Shown piece after piece: positions 28,632 through 39,600 of a stretch of DNA of 64,000 nt (positions within the stretch are counted from its first letter, which is position 1; each line of letters starts with the position of its first letter). Origin of the DNA: Rickettsia typhi (GTDB lineage: Bacteria > Pseudomonadota > Alphaproteobacteria > Rickettsiales > Rickettsiaceae); assembly GCA_945865485.1 (NCBI GenBank), contig CAMBEC010000004.1:1-64000 (forward strand). Reading direction: 5' to 3'. The notes beneath the pieces were generated by a model that was not told where the DNA came from, did no database searches, and saw only the letters and a list, made by a program, of their open reading frames with translations. Both the position numbers and the translations under genes were made by a program.

Positions 28632-29102
28632 TTAATTTGCTATATAAGTATTCAAAACCGTAGCTTTAGAAATAAAACCTTGGCAATAAGATTTAGATGG
28701 ATTAACAAGTAGGCTTAACATCGCCGTTCTACCAAGCAACATACGATGATGCATAATATCTCTATTGGTAAGGGTAATCTCAATATCCCATCTATGGTTA
28801 CCAATTTTAATTGGCGTACGAATAACTGGCCTGATCTGCTTATGACCATTAGAGCTTTTTATTGTTTTCATGCCAATTATTTCTGCCAAACATGGAACAC
28901 ATATCTTATCATTAGTTTGAATCGGGTGAATTACAAACTCTACAAATTCTTTTTGATCTGATTTGATAATTTTTATGTCATAGGCATGAAGTGCAGAAGT
29001 CTTCGCTCCAGTATCAACCTTAACTTTGATTAATGGTATGTTAAGTTCCGGTAGCTCAGCCCATTCTCTCCATCCAATTAACAAAGGTTCGGTTCTCTTC
29101 AT
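28632..29102 (-). CDS. Retropepsin-like aspartic protease (pfam05618, RimB-type)
   Basis: 156 residues. It starts with GWREWAELPELNIPLIKVKVDTGAKTSALHAY; the DTGA motif is the aspartic-protease active-site turn of this family, often annotated as ATP-dependent zinc protease. The rest holds beta strands with NRDIMHHRMLLGRTAML, the second conserved block. Members are habitually linked to rimK. In Pseudomonas a relative called RimB is reported to act with RimK on ribosomal protein S6 (my recollection). It overlaps the upstream M14 gene by 4 nt (ATGA), so it is the last gene of the rimK operon. Confidence 0.85.
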   Translation of the reverse strand: MKRTEPLLIGWREWAELPELNIPLIKVKVDTGAKTSALHAYDIKIIKSDQKEFVEFVIHPIQTNDKICVPCLAEIIGMKTIKSSNGHKQIRPVIRTPIKIGNHRWDIEITLTNRDIMHHRMLLGRTAMLSLLVNPSKSYCQGFISKATVLNTYIAN

Positions 29103-30115
29103 TCCAAATCCTCTTGATAGTCTTCAACTCCTTCAGCAACTGCTTCAGCATTTTCAAATGTTGCAATATGAAATAAAGCATCCCCATTTGTCACCAGTGG
29201 CAGCATTGTTATCCCAATTATAACTCCAGTTTCTCTAGCTTTAACATAGTGCTTTTCTTTGCCTAGTGGATCAGAAATAAATCCTAAAACCTCATTTTTC
29301 TTAACTTTGTGCCCCACATTCTTTCTTGCATGTAAACTACCGCTGTGAGGAGCCCTAATCCAGTGGCTGGAAGCTGCATAAAATACTTCACGACGTTTAG
29401 GAACTTTTCTCTTTATTAGTTCTTTGTCAAGCATTCCTATGTTACACATTGTCCAGAGAATACCGTTTTCAGCTGAACGAATTATTTCTTCGTTGTATCT
29501 TAGCGCTTCGCCACCTTCAAACAGAAGAATTTTTACGCCTTTTTCAGTTGCCGCCTGACGCAGAGAACCATCTCTCATGTTAGAGTGAAGTATTACTGGT
29601 ACGCCAAAAGCCTCGGCTAGAGCTTTGATTTCTTTATTGTCCAAAAATGCTCTGATTTGTGGCAGGTTGTATCTGTGAGCACTGCCAGTGTGCAGGTCAA
29701 TCCCATATTCGCATTTTTCTACGATCTCTTTCATAAATTTGTAGGCTATTTGGCTAGCAAGTGAGCCCTTCCTTGATCCAGGAAATACTCTGTTCAAGTC
29801 GCGTCTATCAGGTAAATATCTAAGGTTACGGTTATAACCAAACACGTTGATAATAGGAACGGCAATCAGCGTGCCCTTTATGGATGAAAGTAATTTTTTA
29901 CGTTGCAATAACCGTCTGATAGTTTCAACGCCATTTATCTCATCACCATGAATTGCTGAAGAAACAAAAAGTGTTGGACCATTTTCTTTCCCTCTGATAA
30001 CTTCAACCGGAATAGTCATTTCCGTATTATCAAATAGCTTTGCAATATGCATTTCTAGATATTTTCTTTCGCCTTTTTTTATCGTAACGCCATCTATAGT
30101 CAAAGCTTTGGTCAT
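29099..30115 (-). CDS. Succinylglutamate desuccinylase/aspartoacylase-type M14 metallopeptidase
   Basis: 338 residues. A zinc carboxypeptidase fold with the zinc site in AIHGDEINGVE (His and Glu, about residues 55-65) and the later IDLHTGS. Substrate-side residues occur in YLPDRRDLNRVFPG. The C-terminal part is a small beta domain (HSGSLHARKNVGHKVKKNEVLGFISDPLG), as in the AstE/AspA family. It follows rimK by 6 nt and overlaps the retropepsin gene. In such cassettes it is thought to hydrolyse acyl or glutamyl-type bonds, perhaps removing or trimming what RimK adds; the substrate is unknown. Confidence 0.88.
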   Translation of the reverse strand: MTKALTIDGVTIKKGERKYLEMHIAKLFDNTEMTIPVEVIRGKENGPTLFVSSAIHGDEINGVETIRRLLQRKKLLSSIKGTLIAVPIINVFGYNRNLRYLPDRRDLNRVFPGSRKGSLASQIAYKFMKEIVEKCEYGIDLHTGSAHRYNLPQIRAFLDNKEIKALAEAFGVPVILHSNMRDGSLRQAATEKGVKILLFEGGEALRYNEEIIRSAENGILWTMCNIGMLDKELIKRKVPKRREVFYAASSHWIRAPHSGSLHARKNVGHKVKKNEVLGFISDPLGKEKHYVKARETGVIIGITMLPLVTNGDALFHIATFENAEAVAEGVEDYQEDLE

Positions 30116-30121
30116 GAATAA

Positions 30122-31039
30122 TCATCCTTTCATAAATATTCTAGTTTTGGATTTCTTAGTAATATCTTTTTCAATAAATGCAATTATTGCATCTGCAACG
30201 TTTTTGCTAGTGGCTCCCTCAATTCCTTTTAATCCTGGAGATGAGTTTACTTCTAGTACAAGAGGTCCTCTGGCAGACCTTATCAAATCAACGCCAGCTA
30301 CTTTAAGTCCCAAAACTTTTGCAGCATCTGTAGCCATTATACGTTCTTTTGGAGTTATTTTTACTGGATGTGCACTACCTCCTGCATGAAGATTAGAACG
30401 AAACTCTCCCTCAGGTCCTTGCCTTTTCATTGCAGCTACAACTCGGTCGCCAATTACAAAACAACGTATATCACTCCCAGCGGACTCCTTGATAAATTCT
30501 TGCACTAAAAAATTTGCTTGTAAATCCAAAAACGCATTAATCAAACTTTCAGCTGCCTTAGTGGTTTCTGCAAGTAACACTCCCTTTCCTTGAGTGCTTT
30601 CAGTTACTTTGACAATCAATGGTGCCCCTCCAACAGACTTTATGATACTGCGAGTAGCACTACCTGAGTGAGCATAGCTTGTAACTGGAATGTCAACACC
30701 TTTTCTAGCAAGAAGCTGGTGTGCTCTTAGTTTATCTCGTGATCTAGTAATTGAAACTGAACCATTTAATACATAAACTCCAGCAACCTCAAATTGCCTT
30801 AGCACTGCTGTACCAAACACAGTAATAGACGCCCCGATTCGTGGAATTACCGCATCAAATTCTAGTAACCTCTCTATTTTATCACTTATATAGTGCACAT
30901 CTGGCCTGTTGCCCGTGATATTCATAAAACATTTAAGTGGATCAACTACAGTAACGATGTGTCCTCTTTTTTCTGCAGCCTCAATGAGTCTACGAGTGGA
31001 GTAAATGGTTGGACCGCGTGATAAAATACCGATTTTCAT
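30122..31039 (-). CDS. rimK: ATP-grasp glutamate ligase RimK
   Basis: 305 residues, normal for RimK. The N-terminal preATP-grasp domain starts [18 protein letters not shown] and carries [12 protein letters not shown]. The ATP-grasp core shows [50 protein letters not shown] and the metal-binding [15 protein letters not shown]. RimK adds glutamates to the C-terminus of ribosomal protein S6 in E. coli; related enzymes make other peptide bonds. It is first gene of the three-gene cassette with an M14 peptidase and a retropepsin-like protease, an arrangement I associate with many proteobacteria. Confidence 0.93.
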   Translation of the reverse strand: MKIGILSRGPTIYSTRRLIEAAEKRGHIVTVVDPLKCFMNITGNRPDVHYISDKIERLLEFDAVIPRIGASITVFGTAVLRQFEVAGVYVLNGSVSITRSRDKLRAHQLLARKGVDIPVTSYAHSGSATRSIIKSVGGAPLIVKVTESTQGKGVLLAETTKAAESLINAFLDLQANFLVQEFIKESAGSDIRCFVIGDRVVAAMKRQGPEGEFRSNLHAGGSAHPVKITPKERIMATDAAKVLGLKVAGVDLIRSARGPLVLEVNSSPGLKGIEGATSKNVADAIIAFIEKDITKKSKTRIFMKG

Positions 31040-31218
31040 ATAATAATTAACTAAGTTTTTTAGATTTTTGCATTTTATTTTAGGAATGACTATTCTTATT
31101 TACTGTAAATAGGTTTGTGTATAGTAAATTGATTGATACTTGGTGCTTTGTTACTCGTTCTTTGATTGTAGAGAGACTTTGTTCCATCGCACCTAGCACC
31201 AAATGCCCATGAATTTTA

Positions 31219-31243
31219 CAGCAGTTTTTAATTAAAACTGCTG
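31219..31243. terminator. Candidate hairpin terminator downstream of gyrB
   Basis: A perfect 10-bp stem, CAGCAGTTTT and AAAACTGCTG, around a 5-nt loop. It lies 35 nt past the gyrB stop on the minus strand. No U-run follows, so termination is plausible but not proved. Confidence 0.4.
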
Positions 31244-31277
31244 ATTTAAGACTGCGATTGATTTATAACTGAGAAAG

Positions 31278-33760
<2,483 letters not shown>

Positions 33761-33927
33761 AGAAAAAATACTATAAAGCCGAAAATAACGCAGATCGATT
33801 TTATGTTCAGCTCCTTTACACTAGAAACAATATTAGAGTCTAAGAACCAGATACTAAAAAGGTTATGAAAATTACCCTTGCCACTAACCAAAATAAATCT
33901 TTAATACCTAAGTTTCAATAAAGAACT

Positions 33928-34644
33928 CTATTTTGTACCAAATAACCGATCTCCCGCATCTCCGAGTCCTGGCACTATATATGCATGACTATTAAGCTTT
34001 TCATCCAGCGCGGCAGCATATATTTTAACTTTTGGATGTGCAAAAGTAAAGGTTTTAACCCCTTCTGGCGCAGCAACCAAAACCATAAAAATAATTTGAT
34101 CTGGAGATACTCCAATATCTATTAACTTCTGCACAGCATAGACAGCTGAGTTTCCAGTAGCAAGCATAGGATCCACTACTATAAATAACTGATTAGTGAC
34201 TTTTGGATGCTTAAACAAATATTCAACAGGCTTTTTTGTCAACGGATCACGATACAACCCAATATGCGCGATATCTGCACTAGGTATCAATTTATGTAAT
34301 CCACCAATCATACCTAACCCAGCTCGCAATATTGGCACAATTACAACCTCTTGCGCCAGCTTTTTACCAACAGTACGTCCTAATGGCGTCTCTATTTTTA
34401 ATTCCTTTGTTCTTATATGTCTGGTAATTTCATATCCCATCAACATTGAAATTTCATCAAGCATTTGTCTAAATATCATTGATGAAGTATGTTTATCCCT
34501 CATCATAGTAAGCTTCTGCTCAATTAGGGGATGAGTTATCACTTTAAAATTGGTATAAGTATTATCAAAAGATGTTACTGCCAAAGACTTATTTACCAAA
34601 CAGACAAAAACCAAACTAAAAAATAAAAATCTAGTACTTTTCAT
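33928..34644 (-). CDS. upp: Uracil phosphoribosyltransferase with signal-peptide-like N-terminus
   Basis: 238 residues; ordinary Upp has about 208. The enzyme domain starts at ITHPLIEQKLTMMRDKHTSS (about 36) and is complete: LGRTVGKKL, VPILRAGLGM, LYRDPLTKKP, and the PRPP site VVDPMLATGNSA. It makes UMP from uracil and PRPP. The extra N-terminus MKSTRFLFFSLVFVCLVNKS followed by LA has the charge, hydrophobic core and cleavage site of a Sec signal peptide. ATG 34644 has AGGA 10 nt upstream. Alternative GTG or TTG starts nearer the enzyme domain exist but have no ribosome site. A periplasmic or secreted UPRT would be unusual. Confidence 0.87.
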   Translation of the reverse strand: MKSTRFLFFSLVFVCLVNKSLAVTSFDNTYTNFKVITHPLIEQKLTMMRDKHTSSMIFRQMLDEISMLMGYEITRHIRTKELKIETPLGRTVGKKLAQEVVIVPILRAGLGMIGGLHKLIPSADIAHIGLYRDPLTKKPVEYLFKHPKVTNQLFIVVDPMLATGNSAVYAVQKLIDIGVSPDQIIFMVLVAAPEGVKTFTFAHPKVKIYAAALDEKLNSHAYIVPGLGDAGDRLFGTK

Positions 34645-34821
34645 ATTTAATCAATCCTAAGTTTTAAAAAATTATTACTAAACTTCCGATTTTTACGTAA
34701 TCAAAAGCAGAGAAAAACTACAGTAAAGAAATTTTTAGTCAAGTAGATATTGGTAACAAATTACTAGCTAATTACTCATTTACTGCCAATAAGTTTAATT
34801 ACATACATTGGGTTTGACACC

Positions 34822-34905
34822 TTAAATTTCTTGTAGATTTGACATTGGTATCCCTAACGTGATAGAAAATAAGATATTTATTAGTTTACCCTTAGGGTCG
34901 TAAGC
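34822..34905. repeat. Direct repeat copy 2: displaced gyrB start fragment
   Basis: A non-coding, slightly diverged copy of 33676-33760. It lies between upp and the HAD gene. The gap 34645-34942 otherwise contains only AT-rich sequence with no gene I can support. Confidence 0.75.
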
Positions 34906-34942
34906 ATTAAAAAGAACAAATATACAAAAAATGGAGAACTTA

Positions 34943-35818
34943 ATGTCTCAGTTAAATTTGACTCATCTCGAAGAGTGTATGGATGATTATGATCTATTTT
35001 TATTCGACCTATGGGGCGTTATAATAGAAGGTGGTGATACTTATCCGGGAATAGTTGAAGCACTAAATAAAATAATAAAAAAGAAAGATGTTATTTTTTT
35101 AAGTAATGCTCCCAGACCAGATTTCATAGTTGCCAGAAATTTAAGAAATTGGGGAATTTTGGATGTAACTCCAGAGATGGTTATCACCTCAGGAGACCTA
35201 GCAAGGCAGATTATAGTTGATTATAGGCAATCACTAAATGAGAACTTACCAAAAATATTCCACCTTGGCTCAGATAGGAACGATGATATTCTTCTTGAAA
35301 TAGAACATACACCAACAAACAATATAAACGAAGCAGACATATTATTATTAAGCATCTTTCGTGACGAACATGAGGATATTCACGAATTTGATGAATTCTT
35401 AGAAAGGGCAGCAAAACTACCAAATTTGTTAAACATTTGCTCTAACCCAGATACAACTATACCAAAACATGGTATTTTGAGATACTGCCCAGGCCATTTT
35501 GCAAAGATCATTGAACAACATGGTGGAGATGTAATTTACACAGGCAAACCAGAAACATCAATATATGATCTTGTCTTTCAGCGTAAACCCAAGATAAATA
35601 AAGATCGTATATTAATGATTGGCGACACGTTTGAGACTGATATTCTTGGGGCTAATAGATCCGGTATTGATTCGGCTTTAGTACTTTCTGGTAATTCACT
35701 AACTATTCATAAAATGCATGAGTCTTTGGCGGATAAATTAACAGCACTTTCGCTCCATGCAAAAAATATTGGTATTAGGCCAACATTTGTAACCAAAATT
35801 GTTAGTACGGCACGTTGA
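34943..35818 (+). CDS. HAD-IIA family hydrolase (TIGR01459-like)
   Basis: 291 residues. The HAD nucleophile motif appears as LFLFDLWGVIIEG (about residues 18-30), followed by FLSNAPRP (motif II), TGKPETSIYDL (motif III lysine) and MIGDTFETDILGANRSGIDS (motif IV). The W in place of the more usual second acid position is seen in a branch of alphaproteobacterial HAD-IIA proteins. Likely a phosphatase of a small phosphorylated metabolite; the substrate is unknown. I prefer ATG 34943, which has GGAG 6 nt upstream; the first ATG at 34931 has no ribosome site. Confidence 0.85.
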   Translation: MSQLNLTHLEECMDDYDLFLFDLWGVIIEGGDTYPGIVEALNKIIKKKDVIFLSNAPRPDFIVARNLRNWGILDVTPEMVITSGDLARQIIVDYRQSLNENLPKIFHLGSDRNDDILLEIEHTPTNNINEADILLLSIFRDEHEDIHEFDEFLERAAKLPNLLNICSNPDTTIPKHGILRYCPGHFAKIIEQHGGDVIYTGKPETSIYDLVFQRKPKINKDRILMIGDTFETDILGANRSGIDSALVLSGNSLTIHKMHESLADKLTALSLHAKNIGIRPTFVTKIVSTAR

Positions 35819-35862
35819 ATTAGGCAATTAAACATGACCCAGAAGAACTTCAATATCATATT

Positions 35863-36019
35863 GATCCTGATCCTGGCCCAGGATCAGGATCTCCTTCCAC
35901 CTTCTGAGATCCCGGGTCAAGCCCGGGATGACACGTATTGCCTTATAACAAAGGCTGTCATCCTGAACTTGTTTCAGGATCTCGGGCAACTAAAGAAGAT
36001 ACCGGATCAAGCTCGGTAT
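35863..36019. repeat. Cluster of four intergenic palindromes
   Basis: The 303-nt gap between the HAD gene and tsaE holds four back-to-back palindromes. GATCCTGATCCTG with CAGGATCAGGATC sits around a 3-nt centre (35863-35891). ATCCCGGG/CCCGGGAT lies at 35909-35929, ATCCTGAA/TTCAGGAT at 35960-35980, and ATACCG/CGGTAT at 35999-36019. Each has a TCAAG- or CTTGT-type centre. An open frame of 95 codons across this region is an artefact of the repeats. The same family occurs at 10.4, 40.3, 57.2, 58.9 and 62.8 kb. Confidence 0.75.
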
Positions 36020-36121
36020 GACAGGCACTTTGCCCTAGATGACTTTTCTTCTAGATACACTCCCAATAGACTACTCGCCATGATAGGATTTTATCACCTA
36101 ACTCAATGCGGTTTGCTATAA

Positions 36122-36553
36122 ATGTCAATTAAAGCTGGAGAGTATATTCTATATAATGAAGAAGATTCTACAAATTTAGCCACTCAAATATCGAATAATA
36201 TTAAACCAGGGGATATACTGACTTTTAGTGGCGATCTTGGCGCTGGCAAGACATTTCTTTGTCGTCAGATTATCAAACAACTATGTGGTTCTGCAACAAA
36301 CGTTACAAGTCCGACATTTAACTTGCTCCAAATTTACGATTGGAAAGATTGTTCTATCTACCATTATGACCTCTATCGACTTAAAAATATTTCTGAGATT
36401 TATGAACTAGGAATTGAAGAGGCTTTTACATCTAATGTATGCCTAATTGAATGGCCGGAGCTTATAGATACTATTTTGCCTAATGATACTACTGCTCTCA
36501 ACATTGAAATCATTGATTACAACAAGCGTAGAGTTTTTGTCAAAATTAAATAA
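36122..36553 (+). CDS. tsaE: tRNA t6A synthesis ATPase TsaE
   Basis: 143 residues. P-loop ATPase that energises the TsaB-TsaD complex for t6A37 modification of tRNA. Walker A is GDLGAGKTF (about residues 39-47), followed by NVTSPTFNLLQIYD, HYDLYRLKNISEIYELGIEEAF and LIEWPELI, the standard TsaE order. It starts immediately after the palindrome cluster. TsaB is at 11.7 kb. Confidence 0.94.
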   Translation: MSIKAGEYILYNEEDSTNLATQISNNIKPGDILTFSGDLGAGKTFLCRQIIKQLCGSATNVTSPTFNLLQIYDWKDCSIYHYDLYRLKNISEIYELGIEEAFTSNVCLIEWPELIDTILPNDTTALNIEIIDYNKRRVFVKIK

Positions 36554-36569
36554 TATTGTGATTAATATT

Positions 36570-36578
36570 TGGTATAAT
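36570..36578 (+). promoter_or_regulatory. Extended -10 promoter element before the Sca4-like gene
   Basis: TGG-TATAAT is a perfect extended -10 box, with no good -35 box at 17 nt. It lies about 80 nt before the Sca4-like start, just after tsaE. Confidence 0.5.
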
Positions 36579-36606
36579 CAGTTGAATTAGGTGGTAAAAT
36601 AAAATA

Positions 36607-36650
36607 CCATTAATTAATAATTGAGAGTTTAAATAACATATAATTAATGG
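36607..36650. promoter_or_regulatory. Inverted repeat in the 5' leader of the Sca4-like gene
   Basis: CCATTAATTA (36607-36616) and TAATTAATGG (36641-36650) are perfect complements around a 24-nt loop, ending 10 nt before the ATG. It could be an mRNA hairpin covering the translation start region or a protein site. The arms are AT-rich, so chance is possible. Confidence 0.35.
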
Positions 36651-36660
36651 GTTCTAATAA

Positions 36661-39600
36661 ATGTCTAAGCAAGAAGAAAACCCTCGTCAAAAGCTTGAGA
36701 ACGAGCTCGTTAGCCTGGTACAAGGAGTATTGGGTAAGCCTTTAAATAAAGATCAACTAGAACAAGTACACTTTCTAGCTTATGATGTGGCTCATCTTGG
36801 AGATGCACGGTATACAGAAGTAAAACCATTAGATAAAGACCTTGAATCGCTTCTTACAGTTACTGGACTAAAAGCCAGTCAAATTACTTCCGTTACTTCA
36901 CTAGTTGCGAGTTATCATCCAGACGGTCCCAACAAAGAGCTCGTAACTTCAGCTCTGGAAACCTTCGGATCAGCCCAGGGATGGGTAACACCGCAGCAAA
37001 AGCTTCAAAAGGATAAAGCTAATGACTTTTTGGGAGCTGTTATTAAAGATTTGGGCGGATCCTCAAGATTAGACGACTTTCAAATGCAAAAAGTAGCTGA
37101 ACTAACCTCAAGCCTGAAAAATATTGGAGATCAAGACGGTCCCGCCAGGTTCAGTAAGGCACTTGAGGAATTTGCTGAAATCGCACCTGGTCAAGTAGGA
37201 AGTGTTAGTGGCCGTATTGAAGAATATTATAAAAATGATTCAGCCAAGCAAGCTCTTGTAACACCAGCTCTGGAACCTTTTAAAACTATAGGACTTTATA
37301 ACCAAATTACTACAGAGTTAGAAGGATTAGCCACTAGAAAATTAACTGAACCTGAATTATTAATGGTCAGTGAACTAAGCCAAAGTGTAGGTCAGCTCAA
37401 AGATAAAGATGGCGTAGGAACTGTAAAGATATGCCTTGATGAAGTGGTCAAAAATCTATCTCCACAGCAAGCAAAACCTATCATTGACTTGGTTGATAAA
37501 TATCATAAAAATGATCCAACCAAGCAAGCTCTTGTAAGCCCTGTTCTGGCACCTATTAAAGGTAATGAATTATTTGGATCTATTACTAAAGATCTAGAAA
37601 GAGCCTCAGGAAGACAGTTAGACGATTTCGAATTAGGCAAGGTAGCTGAACTAACTTCAAGCCTGAAAAATATTGGAGATCTAGAAGGTCAAAAGAGATT
37701 CAACACAGCTCTTGAAGAATTTGTTAAAATAGCACCAGAACAAGCCAGCAGTTTTATCGGCCGTATCGAAGAATTTCATAAAAATGAGCCAGAAAAACAA
37801 GCCCTTGTAGCCCCTGCTCTAGCGCCCCTTAAGGAATCTGTTAAGGTTAACGAGTTTAATAAACAAATTACTACAGAGTTAGAAGGATTAGCTGGTAGAA
37901 AGTTAACTGAACCTGAATTACTAATGGTCGGTGAACTAAGCCAAAGTGTAGGCCATATTAGGGATAAGGATGATGTAGGTACTTTACAGAAATGCCTTGA
38001 TGAAGTTGTCATGAATCTGACCCCAGAACAAGCCAAGCCTATTCTTGATCTAGTTGAAAAATATCATCAAGGTAATCCTGAAAAGCAAGAACTTGTCAGC
38101 TCAGTTCTAAAAAACGTTACCTTAAAAAAAGAGCCTGAAATAGAGGTAGCGGTAGACAGCCTTGGTTCCGCTAATATTGACGAAATTACTCAAGCTATTC
38201 GTGATGAAGTAATAACAAAACAACAGACCTATTTGCAGGGAGAGATCGCAAAGACAATGACTCCAGAAAACGGGGTTTTATTTAATCAAAAAACCCCAGA
38301 AGAAGTCCGAGTCTTTTTAGCCACTCCCGAGGGCAAGGACATGGTAAAATTGATAATGAGCACCAAAGAAGCTCAATTAGCAATGAATAAAATTGAAGTC
38401 GAGGGTTATAAAAAAGTACACGAGGCGCATAAAGATAGTTTTAAAAATGTTGGGTGGGCTCAGGAAACAGGCACCAAAGTTCGTATTGCTGAAATTACAA
38501 ACGAAGCAGGAGAAAAGGTTGCCTCTCTAAAAGAAACAACAGTTGATGCTACGCCAACACGAGTTACGCTTGAAGATGGGACAACAAGAGATATAAAAAG
38601 CTATAGACAAATAGATTTTCCCCTAGAACTTAAAGATGGTAAAGGACCAGCGCATTTTTCAATGGCAGTGAAAGATGAAAATGGTCGAAATATTTCAGCA
38701 AAGGATGCTGTGTATTTTACAGCCCACTACGATGATAACGGCAAGCTGATGGAAGTAAGCTCACCGGTACCAGTAAAGTTTATGGGCGATGGAGATGATG
38801 CAATTGGTTATATCGAGCGTAACGGAAAAGTTTATACCTTGCCTGTAACCCAAGGTAAATATAAAGAAATGATGCAAGAAGTTGCTATCAATAATGGTCT
38901 AGGTGTTGATGTAGGTCAATCTGTTGATTCAGTTAGTGTGCCACCACGTACCGTAGGACAAGAACTGCAAGAACCAGAGATGTTGAAAAAATCTGGCCCT
39001 GTTGCAATTGATCCTAACGCTTTACAGACAGCTAGTGCAGTTACTATCGAGCCGCCGGTGCTACAGACAGCTAAACTTATTCAGCCATTAGAGATGCTAA
39101 AAGCAGTAATAGTTGAACCAGTGCTACAGATGGCTCAAGCGGTTCCTATTGAGATATTGGAAAGGGTAGATCCAGTTACAGTTAAGCCTGTGCTGCAGGT
39201 GGCTAAAGCGATTACTATCGAGCCATCTTCAACTCCAACTCTTGCTGAGCAATTGCAAATAAAGAAAGCTAATCTTACCAAAACAGACCTTGGCTCACAG
39301 GTATATGGCTATGATAAACCAGCAAAAACAGGTCCAGATAAAGAGCAGCCTCTTAGTGCTGCTGAGCAATTGCAAATAAAGAAAGCTAATCTTACCAAAA
39401 CAGACCTTGGCTCACAGGTATATGGCTATGATAAACCAGGAGGCTTATCACAAGTTGAGGTAAGTACAGGAATTATACCTGACTTTCCTAAAGTGGTCAT
39501 GGGTCCTATTATTGAGGTAAGCAGTGTTACAGTGGCGGAGCCTAAAGTTAAGTTAGAAATGCATCAAGCTGTTGAGGCGGTTTCTCTTATTAGAGAGCCA

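Noticed and set aside
35834..36121. A 95-codon open frame between the HAD gene and tsaE
   Set aside because: It consists mostly of the palindrome cluster; the translation (VILNLFQDLG, IPGQARDD) is the well-known spurious product of such repeats.
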